Shown: positions 47,136 to 58,885 of the stretch, one piece after another | How positions within the stretch are numbered: position 1 is the stretch's first letter | How the letters are laid out: every line of letters starts with the position of its first letter | Assembly: GCA_029641185.1 (NCBI GenBank) | Contig: JAPWGK010000023.1 | Span: forward strand, 248,001 to 312,000 | DNA: 64,000 bases | Reading direction: 5' to 3' | Source of the DNA: Pseudofabraea citricarpa | Lineage: Eukaryota > Ascomycota > Leotiomycetes > Helotiales > Dermateaceae | Notes under the pieces: generated by a model | Seen by the model: only the letters and a program-made list of their open reading frames with translations | Told to the model about the DNA's origin: nothing | Database searches by the model: none | Program-made: the position numbers and the translations under genes

Positions 47136-48223
47136 ATGACTCCAGCAGCATCCACTCCCGCTTCTCCCTCTTCATCTTCTGCGCAGACTGGATTTGTATG
47201 GATTGGTCCACGCACTTCAACCTATACTCCACCTAGACCTGTTCCCGGAGAATTAATTATCATTTGCACTTGGCTTGGTGCTGCAAAAAAACACATCGCC
47301 AAATATACCACTTTGTACCAACAAGTTGCACCCGGGGCGCGGATCTTACTCATACAATCTAATGTCCCAATTCTTGTTAGCAGCGTAAGCAAGCAACTTG
47401 CAAAAATTCATTCCTTCGGCTAACATAGAAGTAGTACGCTCGTCAAGCACGCCATATTGAAAGTGCTGTTGCCGCAGTGTTAGACACCCTTGCTGAGTGC
47501 AAGCCTTCCAATTCTGGTAATAACAACTCGCACCAGGATAACTCGTCCATGAACGAGAAGGAACCGTTGTTGTCTAGTTCTTGGGACGGCTTTAGTCCCA
47601 GTCCGAAGATTGTACTCCATGCCTTTTCTAATGGAGGGGCCAACACGGCAACACAACTTCTCCTCAACCTACACCGATCCCTCACTAGTCTCCCATCTTT
47701 CCCCTCCTCAATCCCCCTCTGCGGTATCTTGCTCGATTCTTGCCCTGCGAAAGGCACCTACTGGAAATCATACAATGCCATGGTCCTATCGCTCCCCAAA
47801 GATGCTGCGAGCAAAATCTTGGGTGCATTGGCCGTACATGTTCTCTTGACACTACTGTACACATGGATTGCGTGTGGTAACGAGAATCCAGCCAGCTTGA
47901 TGCGTAGGACGTTCCTAAATGACGATATAGTAAAGGGTCTGAGTGAGGAGGAGGATGACGCCCAAATACACATAGGAAGACTATGTTATCTATACAGCAA
48001 AGAGGATGCAATGGTCGAGTGGACGGATATAACAGACCATGCAGAGGATGCAAAACAAAGGGGCTGGATGGTTGAGGAAGTGTTGTTTCAGGGAAGTGCA
48101 CATTGTGCACATATCTCGGCAGATACAGAGAGGTATATTAAAGCTGTAAAGAGAGTATGGACTGGGGAGAGAAAAACTCAGAACCAGACGGTAGATGAAA
48201 TGAAATTTAAGACCAAACTTTAG
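47136..48223 (+). CDS. DUF829/TMEM53-type alpha/beta-hydrolase-like protein
   Basis: Two exons, 47136-47384 and 47435-48223. The intron is 50 nt (GTAAGC...AAGTAG with a GGCTAAC branch site), giving 345 residues. A Ser/Thr/Pro-rich start is followed by LIIICTWLGAAKKHIAKY, YARQARHIESAVAAVLDTL and a nucleophile-elbow-like HAFSNGGANT. A hydrophobic stretch (GALAVHVLLTLLYTWIACG) and a C-terminal block EEVLFQGSAHCAHISAD complete the usual DUF829 pattern. These proteins (TMEM53-like) are uncharacterised and linked to endomembranes or the nuclear envelope. Whether it is catalytic is unknown. It converges with the lipoxygenase gene. Confidence 0.87.
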
Positions 48224-48569
48224 AGTACACAGAATCAATCTTAGTAAATTGTTAGAAAATATTCGAGGAGCGGAACGGACCGGGAAATGAAATTATTTCT
48301 TCAAGTTGTATTTTTTTCCGGAGCTGCAACTTTGATCGAATTCCCCCCCCCCCCGCCCCCTCCGCTATCTACGGATATATGGTCATATTTGCATATAAAA
48401 GATTATCAGCTAAATTGTTTTTGAAACAGGTGAGAATTTCATGCACACTTGATTTCATTTATCTTGAAGGCAGAAAAAGGGGTGTCCGCTAAGCATCCTC
48501 CAACGAGACCAAATGCACCACTATAGAAATGCCATAAATATGTGCTAGGTTGTGATTTCCATAATTCTT
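48224..48569. other. Convergent spacer with poly-C tract
   Basis: 3' flanks of DUF829 and lipoxygenase genes. A run of 18 C interrupted by one G lies at 48342-48360. Confidence 0.6.
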
Positions 48570-50625
48570 TCACACATTCAAATAGTAGGGGATTCGCCTC
48601 GGATCCAAGCTCCGCCAGATAAAAGGCATTCCTTGTGCCAAACCCCTCTCATCAAATTTCTGCCCCCTTATCACATCGCTGATTCTCTCCATATCTCTCA
48701 CAAAATCACGCTCTGCTTGCTTTACGCTCGGAACCGACTGTCCTAGAAACTCCTTGCCCGAAAACATATATACCAGACTTCCCTTTTGCTCTTCGAGAAG
48801 CGGTCGATTGAAACGCACAAGAAGAGATGCTTGCTTGAGGGATTCGGTTTCGTTGTGCAAATAAGGCATCAAATTTGTGATACTCCCTTTTGTAGTAGGA
48901 AGCGGTTGGTTGAAGGCTGAAGGGTGGAGGGGCAAGATTCCCGAAGATTCTCCTGGTGTGGCACCATTCAGTACATGATGACCGATACCCGCGAGAAATG
49001 CAATATGCGCGAGTATGGAGATCAGAGTTGACCGAGAATCTAGCGATGGCGGAAAGTCAAGCACTTTTGCCATGGTGTTCGCTTCCAAGACCCAGGCCTG
49101 GAGTTCATGGTCCTTGAGCAGCAACGCATTCGACGGATAGTACACGTGCACATAGCTAGTGGTAAATTTGCGAATTGCAGTTACCATGGGATTGACCGTG
49201 TCATAGAAGGGCATTGTTTTGAGTTGAGGTCCGTATGTGCAGTTGACTAAACCTCGACTAACAAGATCTGGGCCAAATTGACTGGACATGAAAAAACCAG
49301 CCCCGGTTGCATATAGCTCACTTGACAGGGAACGTCCCGCGAAGTTCGTGGGTGCAAAAGAACTGTCGAAGAATCCGCCGTCGTCGAAAAGGAATTCATC
49401 TCCAATAGGTCGAACAGAATAAGCCATATACATCACTGTCATGAGTTCATTAGCACTTTCTCTTGTGGAACAGAATATCATGACGCTTACGGCGGTCGAG
49501 AAAACCACGGATGGGATGCTTTTTGCTCATGGTGCGCAAAGCTGCCAAATGTACAGGCTCTGCCACATCATGAGTAGTGGCCAGATGAAAGATCTGGCCA
49601 TGGAAGAGATCGTTCATCTCAAAAGCCATCTTCGCAAACATCCAGTCATTTGGATCGTCAAGGGGCGTATAAATGAGATCCGCTTCCACGTTGGTCTTGA
49701 TCGCTAGCGGAAGAAACTCTCCGGACACGGGATGAATAAAAAGATACGCTGTACATGCTGCTGCCCATCTATCAGGATTTATTGGGTATTTCTTTTGCGC
49801 CGAATGGTCCGCGACGAAGAGACGCCCGCGAATATGGAGCTCGCTTAACGAGAGTCCCCCGCTAATGCTTCGTACAACTTCCGTCTCGACCAAGAATGGA
49901 AGAGCATCGGCTTGAGGATGAAGTCGCCTTACTACGTAGGGGTTTGTTGAGAGTCTTTCCATAGAAAATAAGTGATCTTGTGTCCAATTTGTCAAAATCC
50001 CTGGGGAAACTCCGTCCGGTATTGTATTTTGCCACTGGTTCTCATATAAGATTTTATAACTGGACAGGTTTTGCAGCCCGCCATTCTTCTTGTACGTCAG
50101 CTGATAAATTAAAAGATTGGAACATGGGAAAGATTACCTCCGCTAAGACTTGTGCTGCACGGGGCAGTTCCTTCAAATTGACATTATCAGTGATGTATTG
50201 AACATCCCGAAACCACAGCTGCTTGTCCCTCTGAACCATGGCATCTCCTAATACACCTGTGGGGAAGAATGAAGTATTCTGTGGGTATAAATGTTAGCCC
50301 GTTACACTTATTTTGAAGCGAATGAAACCGAATCTATATCTCAGCGCGAGGATATCTCAAGCATTCAACCCATGATTTGAGGAACACGAATAAAAAAAAA
50401 AGAGAGTCATACACCTAAAAGAGGAGGTCCATATTGATAGCCTGCCCGGTTAACCTCAATCTCTTCAAATCGCCCAGAAGCATCGTAATCAAAATCTGGC
50501 AGGACGTATGTATTCTTGTCATGAGGAACTGGAGGATAGTCCGGCGAAATAACGACCTGCTCAGTTATTGGAAGGGCATTGGATTGCTCCAATATACAGA
50601 GAAGAACATAGAACTGTAGCAGCAT
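48570..50625 (-). CDS. Secreted fungal lipoxygenase (manganese-type)
   Basis: Exons 50415-50625, 50138-50256, 49491-50085 and 48570-49435. Introns are 158, 52 and 55 nt. The product has 596 residues; the third exon could begin three bases earlier. A cleavable signal peptide ([17 protein letters not shown]) implies secretion. The five metal ligands are all in place: His277 and His282 ([14 protein letters not shown]), His461 and Asn465 (GIGHHVLN), and the C-terminal Val596. A C-terminal Val plus a signal peptide is typical of Mn-lipoxygenases, which oxygenate C18 polyunsaturated fatty acids to hydroperoxides. [17 protein letters not shown] matches the conserved helix of that group. It is divergent from a heme-thiolate peroxidase-like gene, which could act on the same lipids. 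Metal identity and regiospecificity are not readable. Confidence 0.92.
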
Positions 50626-52418
50626 GATGCAGATAATGGCTAACTATTTCCGTATGTGGTTTTCAATTGACTCAACATATTTGAAGCTTTACAAAGTCAC
50701 TTATATGTAGGAGATATTCAAAGTCGAAGCACCTTCAGATGTCTCAATCCAGTACATATTTCTACATGTGGTAATGATACGAGCACTGCAATTCTAATTC
50801 GACCACTCCAAAACCTCGGTTTATATGAGCATGAGCAACCTTGACAATCTCTTGCTCTTGAACCGGTAGTATCTACCGATACATCATTCGTGCAGCAGGT
50901 GGCTAGCCCTCGTTTCCATATCTACAGTTAACCCTAATGCCGTTGTGGGTTGGAGTAGGATCGTGTACTGCAATTACCTACTCCTAAGTCATCCTGCAGA
51001 TAAGAAAAGAAAACGCAAGTGTCTAGGGAGCCAGGGATAAGAATTTTACAGGAAGATCAAGCCATCTTCGACATCATCAATTTCAGACGTTTTCTTTTGG
51101 GACAAGGGTTTTCGGTACTGCTTGCGCTAGAAGATGATGGAGGGTGTTAGATATGAAGATCTGGAGATTATCTCTATCACAAATTGATTGGGCGCTATCG
51201 TGCCAACTTTCTATAGATGCAGCTCTGACTTGTTCTATGTACGTGCCGTATACGTGCATCGGCAATCAAATATTATCATGCACTTGCAATATGCCGTTCA
51301 GTTCTGTCAGAAGCCGGTCACCCGAGATGACTTTACATGTCTCCTATTGGCAAAAGGCTATATCATCCTGTGTGTTTTGAAGACATCTGACCACTCGATC
51401 CTGATACCACATTGTCGTGCTCGCTTATATCGTACCTCGGTGTCAGACACTTTACGAGAGCCCACTTTTGGATGATCTACTGTTCTTGAATTTCCAGAAA
51501 GAGTATTACTTGGTGTATCAAATGAATATCTCTGATTGGGTATAGATAAGTGATGTAGCCGATGATTGTGAAGTTGAATAAAGTTTTTTTGTAGAAGAGC
51601 TCGTTAAAGATTTGTTAAAGTTGACTGGGGTTGATCATGAACAATTACAGGGGTGACTCGGCCTTCCCGGCCCGCAGCCTCGCTTATGGCAACGAATTAT
51701 AAGAAAACTATTTGATACGTATTTTATGGTTCCACTTTTCGAAATCTGCAAGTTCTGTCAGATGAAGATTAGCCTGTATCTCAAGTGAGGCAGTAAATGA
51801 ACAACAACTTGGTTCTATTTAATTTGAATAATCTTTTTGGTTGATAAGCTGATTTAATACCATAATACGTGAAGCTTGTGCATGCTTACTCGCTTAATCC
51901 CCGGCACTGATACGAGTTGTGATGATTGTAATTAGTAATGGTGGTGGTGGTGGTCTAAAGTCATATCATGCAAGCAACAAGTTGTAACACGTCTGGTGGA
52001 TATGCATCCTCAAGACACAGTTGTCCCTCCGTATAGGTATTGACAAGCGGTTATGCACTTTCAGGGTACAGTTGTACATCTGTAGGAGTAGCTACTCCAG
52101 ATTAAGCCAATCTAGCTACAAATAGTAAGCCAAAACCCCCACGCTTTTTAAGAGGTTTCATCATCTAAGATTTTTGCCTCGTTCTGCATATGACGAATCT
52201 TACTTGCAGTAAAATGCTTTGCATAATTGTCTTAGCATTATCTTTGCTGTGCGGCCGTGCCTCGGGAGTAACCCTGAACCAGAGGAGAAGCATCCGGTAG
52301 TTTTTGGAACCCCAGGTTGGGTTCTCTTGGGTAGGGTGCAAGGGAGTGATAAATTCGTAACTACAGTAAGTCAATCGTATTCCTCTGAATCACTCAAAGA
52401 ATCGTTCTTGGAGAAAAC
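50626..52418. other. Shared promoter of lipoxygenase and peroxygenase-like genes
   Basis: 1.8 kb AT-rich divergent region with no supported gene. TAAGCGAG occurs twice in reverse (51420-51427 and 51889-51896); the second belongs to a 14-bp sequence shared with 43282-43295. A short (GGT)n tract is at about 51941-51954. Confidence 0.5.
51886..51899. repeat. 14-bp repeat GATTAAGCGAGTAA, copy 2 (reverse)
   Basis: Reverse complement of 43282-43295, inside the promoter shared by the lipoxygenase and peroxygenase-like genes. Confidence 0.75.
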
Positions 52419-53623
52419 ATGAGATTACACTTCGATGTTGCGGAAATTGGCTTTCTGCTGGCTGCCATCACAAAGCCAGTTTTAGCCTACAACTATAAAA
52501 ACCCCAATCATTTTGAAGCAGGCTCTCAGCAGGTCGTGCTTGATAAACTTGGGCACGATAGTGGGTTCGGTATCAACGAGCCTTTTATACCCACTCCTCA
52601 ACACCTTTTGCCAGAGAAGAAACCGTTCTATTTTGACCACGAAAAATACTATCATCAGAGATTTGTCAATGGTTCCGAAGATGGATTTTATCGGCGTTCA
52701 TCATGCCCGGCCATAAATATTTTGGCGAACCGCGGGTTCATCAATCGAGATGGTCGCAATATCTCCTACTCAGAATTGTCCCATGCTGTCCGAGATGTAT
52801 GGAATTTTGGAGATGATAATGTATGACTGACTACCTCATGGACTGTTTCTGGTGTCAAGACACTAACACTTCACAGAGCATGCTGGTGTTGGCGCCAACT
52901 TTTGCTCTTCATGGCTGGCCGGAAACTATAGATCTTGATATGTTTAATGTATGGTGCGAAGTAAATGAACATCAGGCTCCCAAATGACTGACATCACATT
53001 TAGGATGACAATGTTCAGTATGCCGTCAACTGTCCCGCAGCTCCGACTAGAAACGACCGGGCTATTGGTGAAAACGTCAACATTAATATGACATTATACC
53101 ACTCTCTCATGTCATTCTCCAGCGATGGAGTCACTCTCTCCTTGGAAGACATGGCAAAGCACCATCATCTGAGGCACAATCAAAGCGTAGCGGAAAATCC
53201 GACTTTTGTGTTTGGAAATCAAGGGGCGCTGTGCTCACTGTAAGTCTCCTGGCTCGTAAGCTTTTCATCGGTTGACAAGAAAACTAGTGCTCAATACACA
53301 AATATGGTTGGAGTCCTCGGAAAATTTGGAAAACACGGCCGCACAACACTTTACGTTGAGGATGTTGAGGACTTTTACTTAAAGGAAGACATCCCAAGAG
53401 GCTATGAACGGAGAGAAGAACCTGTGAGCTTTGTAATGCCAGACGTAAACCATCAACTAACTTGTTTCTCTAGTATTATTCGATGGAAGCCAACGCTTTG
53501 GTTGATAGAATGACTTACCATGTGGGTTATACGATTGAGCGGCCATTCCCAGAGGGAGATCAAGATCCAGGCCGTGACATATGTCCGATGACTGCAAGGT
53601 TTCAGAAAATCGATTGTGCTTGA
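52419..53623 (+). CDS. Secreted heme-thiolate peroxidase (chloroperoxidase/UPO-like)
   Basis: Five exons: 52419-52820, 52877-52948, 53004-53239, 53288-53423 and 53474-53623. Introns are 48-56 nt, giving 331 residues. A hydrophobic signal (GFLLAAITKPVLA, about 11-23) indicates secretion. The peroxidase family 2 heme-ligand block is RSSCPAINILANRGFINRDGR with Cys96 as the likely proximal thiolate. The usual Pro-Cys-Pro is Ser-Cys-Pro here. A distal-side segment (LSLEDMAKHHHLRHNQSV, about 210-227) is followed by the N-x-F-rich stretch typical of the family. Members act as chloroperoxidases or unspecific peroxygenases that oxygenate fatty acids and aromatics with hydrogen peroxide. Position opposite a lipoxygenase suggests an oxylipin role; that is inference. 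Confidence 0.87.
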
Positions 53624-54017
53624 GCATAGAATTATGAAGAGTCAAACACCTCGATCGTAATATACTGGATGCAGTAGAAAACATGAAATAACTTGCATGT
53701 AAGGCAAAGTTAAGAGAAGGAGAGATGTTCTTTAAGATTACAGCTGGTCCAATCTGGCTTATGAAGCTATACCTAAATTGTATGCAAAATGAGTTCAGTA
53801 GATTAAAGGGCAAAATATTAGGGTACAGCCTGTTTGTTGGACTTGAAATTTTTGATCTTGTAAACGGGGTAGCTGCGACCATTTTAAACAGACTGCAGAC
53901 CCCGCTAATGCGGGCGATACAGACGCTAGTGGGCTTTATAATCGACACACATCCTCATGTCTCACGTTTGTAAATTTCTCATCATTTCCTACTTTTAACC
54001 GCGTGATCCAATGAGCC
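53624..54017. other. Spacer between peroxygenase-like and PAQR genes
   Basis: No conserved coding signal; the short frames here are not protein-like. Confidence 0.5.
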
Positions 54018-55383
54018 ATGGAAGTCAAGCTGTCACCTCAATACCGGAGATCACCTCGATTTCTTAAACAATTGACTTCATCTCTCGATATTTCTGGAAG
54101 CAGCGTCTCTGAAGCGGCAGCTGGACACAATACCCAAGAAAACAAGTCTTTTGAATTTACCCCACCTTCGAAATCGACTAAGGAACCACGAAGGTCCAAA
54201 AGGATTTCTCAAAGAACAAAGAGATCGGGAAATAACCAGGTCGACAAAGTACAGCAGGAGTCAACCATGGAAAGCATTTTACACAACTCCACGACCAAAG
54301 TTGATGAAGTAGGACACGATGCTGCCATTCTGATCGAGCGTATTTTGCACTATGATAAGCTCCCAAAATGGATGCAAGTTGATCCTCACATCAAGCATGG
54401 TTATCGAAAAGAGCTAAACAGTTTTCTGGATTGCTTTCGCTCTCTATTTTATTTCCACAACGAGTTTGTGAATACTTGGTCGCATCTACTCCCTGCGTTC
54501 TTCTTTCTTGCCTTACTTCAGGCAACAGATTATTCGATTTTGTATGGAGAAGTAGAGGTTTCGGGGATAGATAACTTGGCAATCCAATTTTATATTGCTG
54601 GAACTGCAGCATGCTTATTCTTTTCGGTATGTTGTATCGTATGTTCATCTTCTATGTGATCTCTTCAAGTCTCAGAAGCGCTCACAGTTGAATTCGATCC
54701 AGATCTTACTCACTGACACAATACTATAGGCTTTGTTCCATGGTACTAATTGCCACTCACCAGACGTTGCACGTCGTTTTCTCAAGCTGGATTATCTTGG
54801 TATAGTGATAACGATTTCTACAACTTGCATTTCCGCCACTTTCTTTGGCCTATACAACCATTTCCAACTGCAGATAATTTATATTGCTGTGACGACTACT
54901 TGTGCCACAGCGGTTTTCTATGCTGTACTTCATCCAGAAGCGGATGGTCCAAAGGCGGCGGCATGGAGGCAAGTCTACCAATGCTGATGTTTCCTCTAGA
55001 ATGCTAACTTCTTTTGATAGAGCACTAGTATTCACGGGTCTTGCTTTGAGTGGCTTCATGCCCATCGCGCATGTTGCGGTGATTGAAGGATTTGAAGGGT
55101 TGGAAAGATTTCCTCTTGCAAATATAGCCGTGACCTGTGGATCCTACCTAATTGGAACCATGATTTATGTGTATCGAGTGCCAGAGAAGTATTTCCCTGG
55201 AGTTTTTGATGTCTGGGTAAGCCTTTCCAGTCTTCTACTTTGTTCAGTTGTGATTTTCAGCCAACTAACACGATGTATGGGTGGTTGTAGGGAGCAAGCC
55301 ATCAGATTTTCCACACCCTCGTTGCCTTTGGTCAAATAGTACACTTGTTGGGCTTAAAACGTGTGGTGCTCATGCACTACTAA
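54018..55383 (+). CDS. PAQR/Izh-family membrane protein (adiponectin-receptor-like)
   Basis: Four exons: 54018-54626, 54730-54968, 55021-55216 and 55291-55383, giving 378 residues. The second intron uses a GC donor (GGAG|GCAAGT at 54969) with a good GCTAAC branch site; the others are GT...AG. A Ser/Lys/Arg-rich cytosolic N-terminus of about 110 residues precedes the seven-helix domain. It contains the family block SLFYFHNEFVNTWSHLLPA, FHGTNCHSPDVARRFLKLDY, and the C-terminal metal-site block ASHQIFHTLVAFGQIVHLLG. These His positions match the zinc site of PAQR/Izh proteins, which behave as ceramidase-like or lipid/sterol-responsive receptors. The usual FHT of the second block is FHG here. Adjacency to lipid-oxidising enzymes suggests a lipid-linked role. 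Confidence 0.9.
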
Positions 55384-56914
55384 AATTCTAAACCGGTGCA
55401 CAGTTTCATGTAAAGTCCAGAGTTATGGCAACTCTTGATTGAGCGAGCATCAAAAGAGAATAAATGTATAGGAGGTAAAATTGGAAGCTATAGCTCTCAA
55501 ATCCAGCTCGATTTCATTTTTAGAATAGATTTTTCTTACAGGAATCGCTATGAATACGACGTTAAGCAGTGGATTTATGAGATTATGATATCTTCACTAC
55601 AATGCTTTTAGCTGGAAGTCGCTAGAACTAGCGATCACTAAGCTGCTATTATATGCTTAGTTATAGTTGTTTTAATTGATAGAGCAGGCCTAATATTTAG
55701 GGCATTATTGCTGCAGTTTCGGTGAGTAAACGATGAACTCCAAGGTATAGAATTGGTTTAGCGACCGAAACAAAAATGAAGGAAGCCTTGTTATGTCTGT
55801 ACTGTGGCGAGTTTATATAACGTACGCCCGATGTAATATTACTCGAGGGCTGTATTTGAAGGCTCGGCATATCGTAAGTAGGAATTCGATGGTGTCGTGA
55901 GCCGTAAGATGGCAATTATACGAGCTCGGTTTACCTCTTTTGGAAATATAAGCGAGACCAGCAATCGCAACTAGCAGACCATTTCCGTCAGCTTTGGATG
56001 TCAGCCGTACTCGGTCATCCTTCTGGGGTAAAAGAACCCACGGCTGCATTCTGTAACTTGGGTTATCTAGAATGATATGTCGTATGTCATCCGGGCCGTT
56101 CCGTTCCTCCTGAGTCGGTCAAGGGCGGTCATTCCGCTACTGTACTGTAGTTCCCCTGGCTCTGACAGCACACATGGTGGTGAACTGTAATTTTGACTCT
56201 GGGCTCATTTAATTATGCCAATCAGATTAACAACCGAGACCGAGTCAAGGATGACAGGGACCCATCTTACTTACCTTATCTACTGTACTATAGCATATGG
56301 TACGGTACTCGCATATCTCCGGGTGTTTCCTCCCAAGGGGAGGTTGAACACGGTCGTAACCTTTACCCACTTAGGTAGTAGGTACTTACTTCTAGCTCTT
56401 CCTGGCCAAATTCTGAAATACTTTGAACAGCTACGCTAAAGAGCGGGCCGTAAAGAACAGTGGCAAGAGAGCAAGTAGCTGTGCCGGCGTGGAATTTGAT
56501 GAACTTTAAATCTACGATTGGCAATAATGAAAACTTTTAAAATTACTTACGATTTGCACATCTCTCTGTTGTCCCACTACCTTCCAATTCTGTGTATTAT
56601 TGCATAGATAGGCGAAGGTAAGGTTCTTACTGTACTCTTAACTTTTAGTTTGTTCGGCTACTTGCCCGACTGCCAAGGCATGCTTTGGGCCGTTTAACAT
56701 CGCTGGTGCGGGGTAAAAAAAGCTGCATCATTTCCAATCTGGCTTGCCACATCAGCTTGTACATGTTACGAAAGCGTACTGGTACGTCATATATATGCTT
56801 TTACACCAAGTTGATTTCTTTTAATGCATTATATGAATTCTCTTTTGATATTAGTGGTAAATAAACAACGGCCTTGGCCCGGGAGTCTAAGCAACCAGAG
56901 GCTCTTTTGTCGCC
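55384..56914. other. Intergenic between PAQR and regulator genes
   Basis: AT-rich; one TAAGCGAG copy at 55949-55956. A 78-codon minus-strand frame (55813-56049) is not supported as a gene. Confidence 0.5.
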
Positions 56915-58885
56915 ATGAATCACCAAAACGTTATCCTTCCGAACACTTCGCTGTTTCTGGTGGATAGGAGCTGGAAAGGCTTGCAGGGAAAATCGAAGAC
57001 TGCCAGTTTCAAGGATGCCACTAAGGACAACACCTTTAATCAAAAGGAGTATTTGCTGGAGGGCAGTGCTGTCAAAGCCATCAATCAGCCATGGGTACCA
57101 CACGTTCCCCAGAATGACAACACACAAGAGAAAGAGCATAACATGCGTCATTGTTCTAATTCTAAAAGTACCAAGAGTTTTAAGTTTGTAAACGCTACTC
57201 AGCCTGGTAGTACACAAGGTCCAGAGGTCCGCACACTTATTAGAAGCCACGTTAAAACCGGTGTCAGGCGTGGCTCAAACGCCAGGAAATCGATACGGCC
57301 AAGTCCAATCAAACTACCGGAAGACCTATTGCCGAAAGGAGAAAAGCAAAGTCCGAATATCGAGGACAGAATACCGTTTAGATTAAACCTCACAGTTCCT
57401 GGTACATCATCGCCCCTCTACGGAAAGAGTTCCTTCTCCTTGCCTATGGACACTCGGTCTGATTACTTATTGAAGTACTGTAAGAACTGGTTACTTCCTT
57501 AATATCAACAAATCGGTTGACTAATCCTCAACTAGATCTCTACGTGGCTGCACCTTCTTGGTACCCATTGGAGACCCATCTTACGTACAATCCCGTGAGA
57601 AAATCGTGGTTTTCTTTAGCAGTGGAAAATGAATTCCTTTTCCAATCGCTTCTTTTTGCTTCTGCCTCGCATTTAGCCGCGGAAGCTTCATGTCAAAATC
57701 AAGTAGAGCCAACTACCTTACTGATGCCGATTTTCCGGTACCTCAACAAGACTCTTCAGGATAAGTCAGCACCATCAGAGAGTACTATTGCGATAGTTAC
57801 TTGTCTTGCGATGGTTGAGGTACACAATTTCTCTATTTAGAAAGAGCCTAGCTCCTGTAATATAAGGCTAACCTCAGAAACAGATATCTCTTGGTAATTA
57901 TAATAAGTGGAAACTCCACATGACTGCCATAAAAGAGATGACTCGTCTTCGTGGCGGGCTTTCGTGCATCGAACCATCACTTCAGGGAAAGATATCACGG
58001 TATGGACTATTTAGATACCAGTAAAAATTATGCTGATAATCTTTTGTTAGTGCCGATATAGAAGGTTCAGTCGATACTCTGACAATCCCAAACTTACCAG
58101 CCCTTCCATTCCTAACAATACCCATCTCCTCGAATCAACCAGACTCCTACTTTAACCAACGCCAGGCTGCTGGCATCTTTGGTATTCTCAACTCTGGGTG
58201 TATTATTCATCAACTTCAATCCATTATTCTCGATCTCAGCCGCATAACGCATGACCTGTGCCATGCAACACCCCAAAACCTCATAGATCCAAGGTCATTA
58301 GACGAGAAGACCATCTTGATCTGCCACAACCTTTTAGAGCTTTCAAATCCTGACCCCACCACACCTTATTCCACCGAAACTTCTTCCGCCACCCCCAATG
58401 CAATAGATCTCAACGAAGCAACCACAATTGCGACCTTGCTCTATACCAAATCTCTCACCCGTTCCTTTGGTTCGATACCCAGCCATTCCCGTCCCATCAT
58501 CCAGCGCCTTGGTTCTTCTCTCTCCCAATTGTACGACAATTGGACTTCCCAGAAGCATGAGATATCCATACCATCTAAGTCTTCCGCGCTTTCACGCACA
58601 CCTTTTACCCCCTCTTTGCCATTGCTCATTTGGATACACTTCATGGGAGGGATCTCAACTCGTGGGACCGAAGCCGACTTCTTCGCTGAGAGCCTATCGC
58701 TTTTCCTCACAGCAGATTTAGGGGAGAGAGACGGAGACTTTCATAACTATATACAAGACAAAACGTGGGAGGATATCAAGGAGATTCTTGGTCAGATACT
58801 CTGGTTGCCAATAGTCCACGATGAACATGGGAGGTGTTTCTGGGAAATGGTCATGAATCATGCGATGGTAGACAAAGCACCGTAG
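56915..58885 (+). CDS. Fungal transcription-factor-domain protein without zinc cluster
   Basis: Four exons: 56915-57479, 57536-57819, 57884-57999 and 58051-58885. Introns are 56, 64 and 51 nt, giving 599 residues. The N-terminal 190 residues are polar and basic and include VRTLIRSHVKTGVRRG, a motif found near the start of many Pezizomycotina regulators that lack a Zn2Cys6 domain. From YVAAPSWYPLETHLTYNPV onward the helical region resembles the fungal-specific transcription factor domain: SWFSLAVENEFLFQSLLFASASHL, then a block with YNKWKLHMTAIKEMTRLRGG. No C6 zinc cluster is present. It is the gene before the polyketide synthase, on the same strand, so a pathway regulator is plausible. DNA binding is not shown. 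Confidence 0.82.

Noticed and set aside
55813..56049. 78-codon minus-strand frame between PAQR and regulator genes
   Set aside because: No homology recognised, no splice partners, and AT-rich flanks consistent with random frame.
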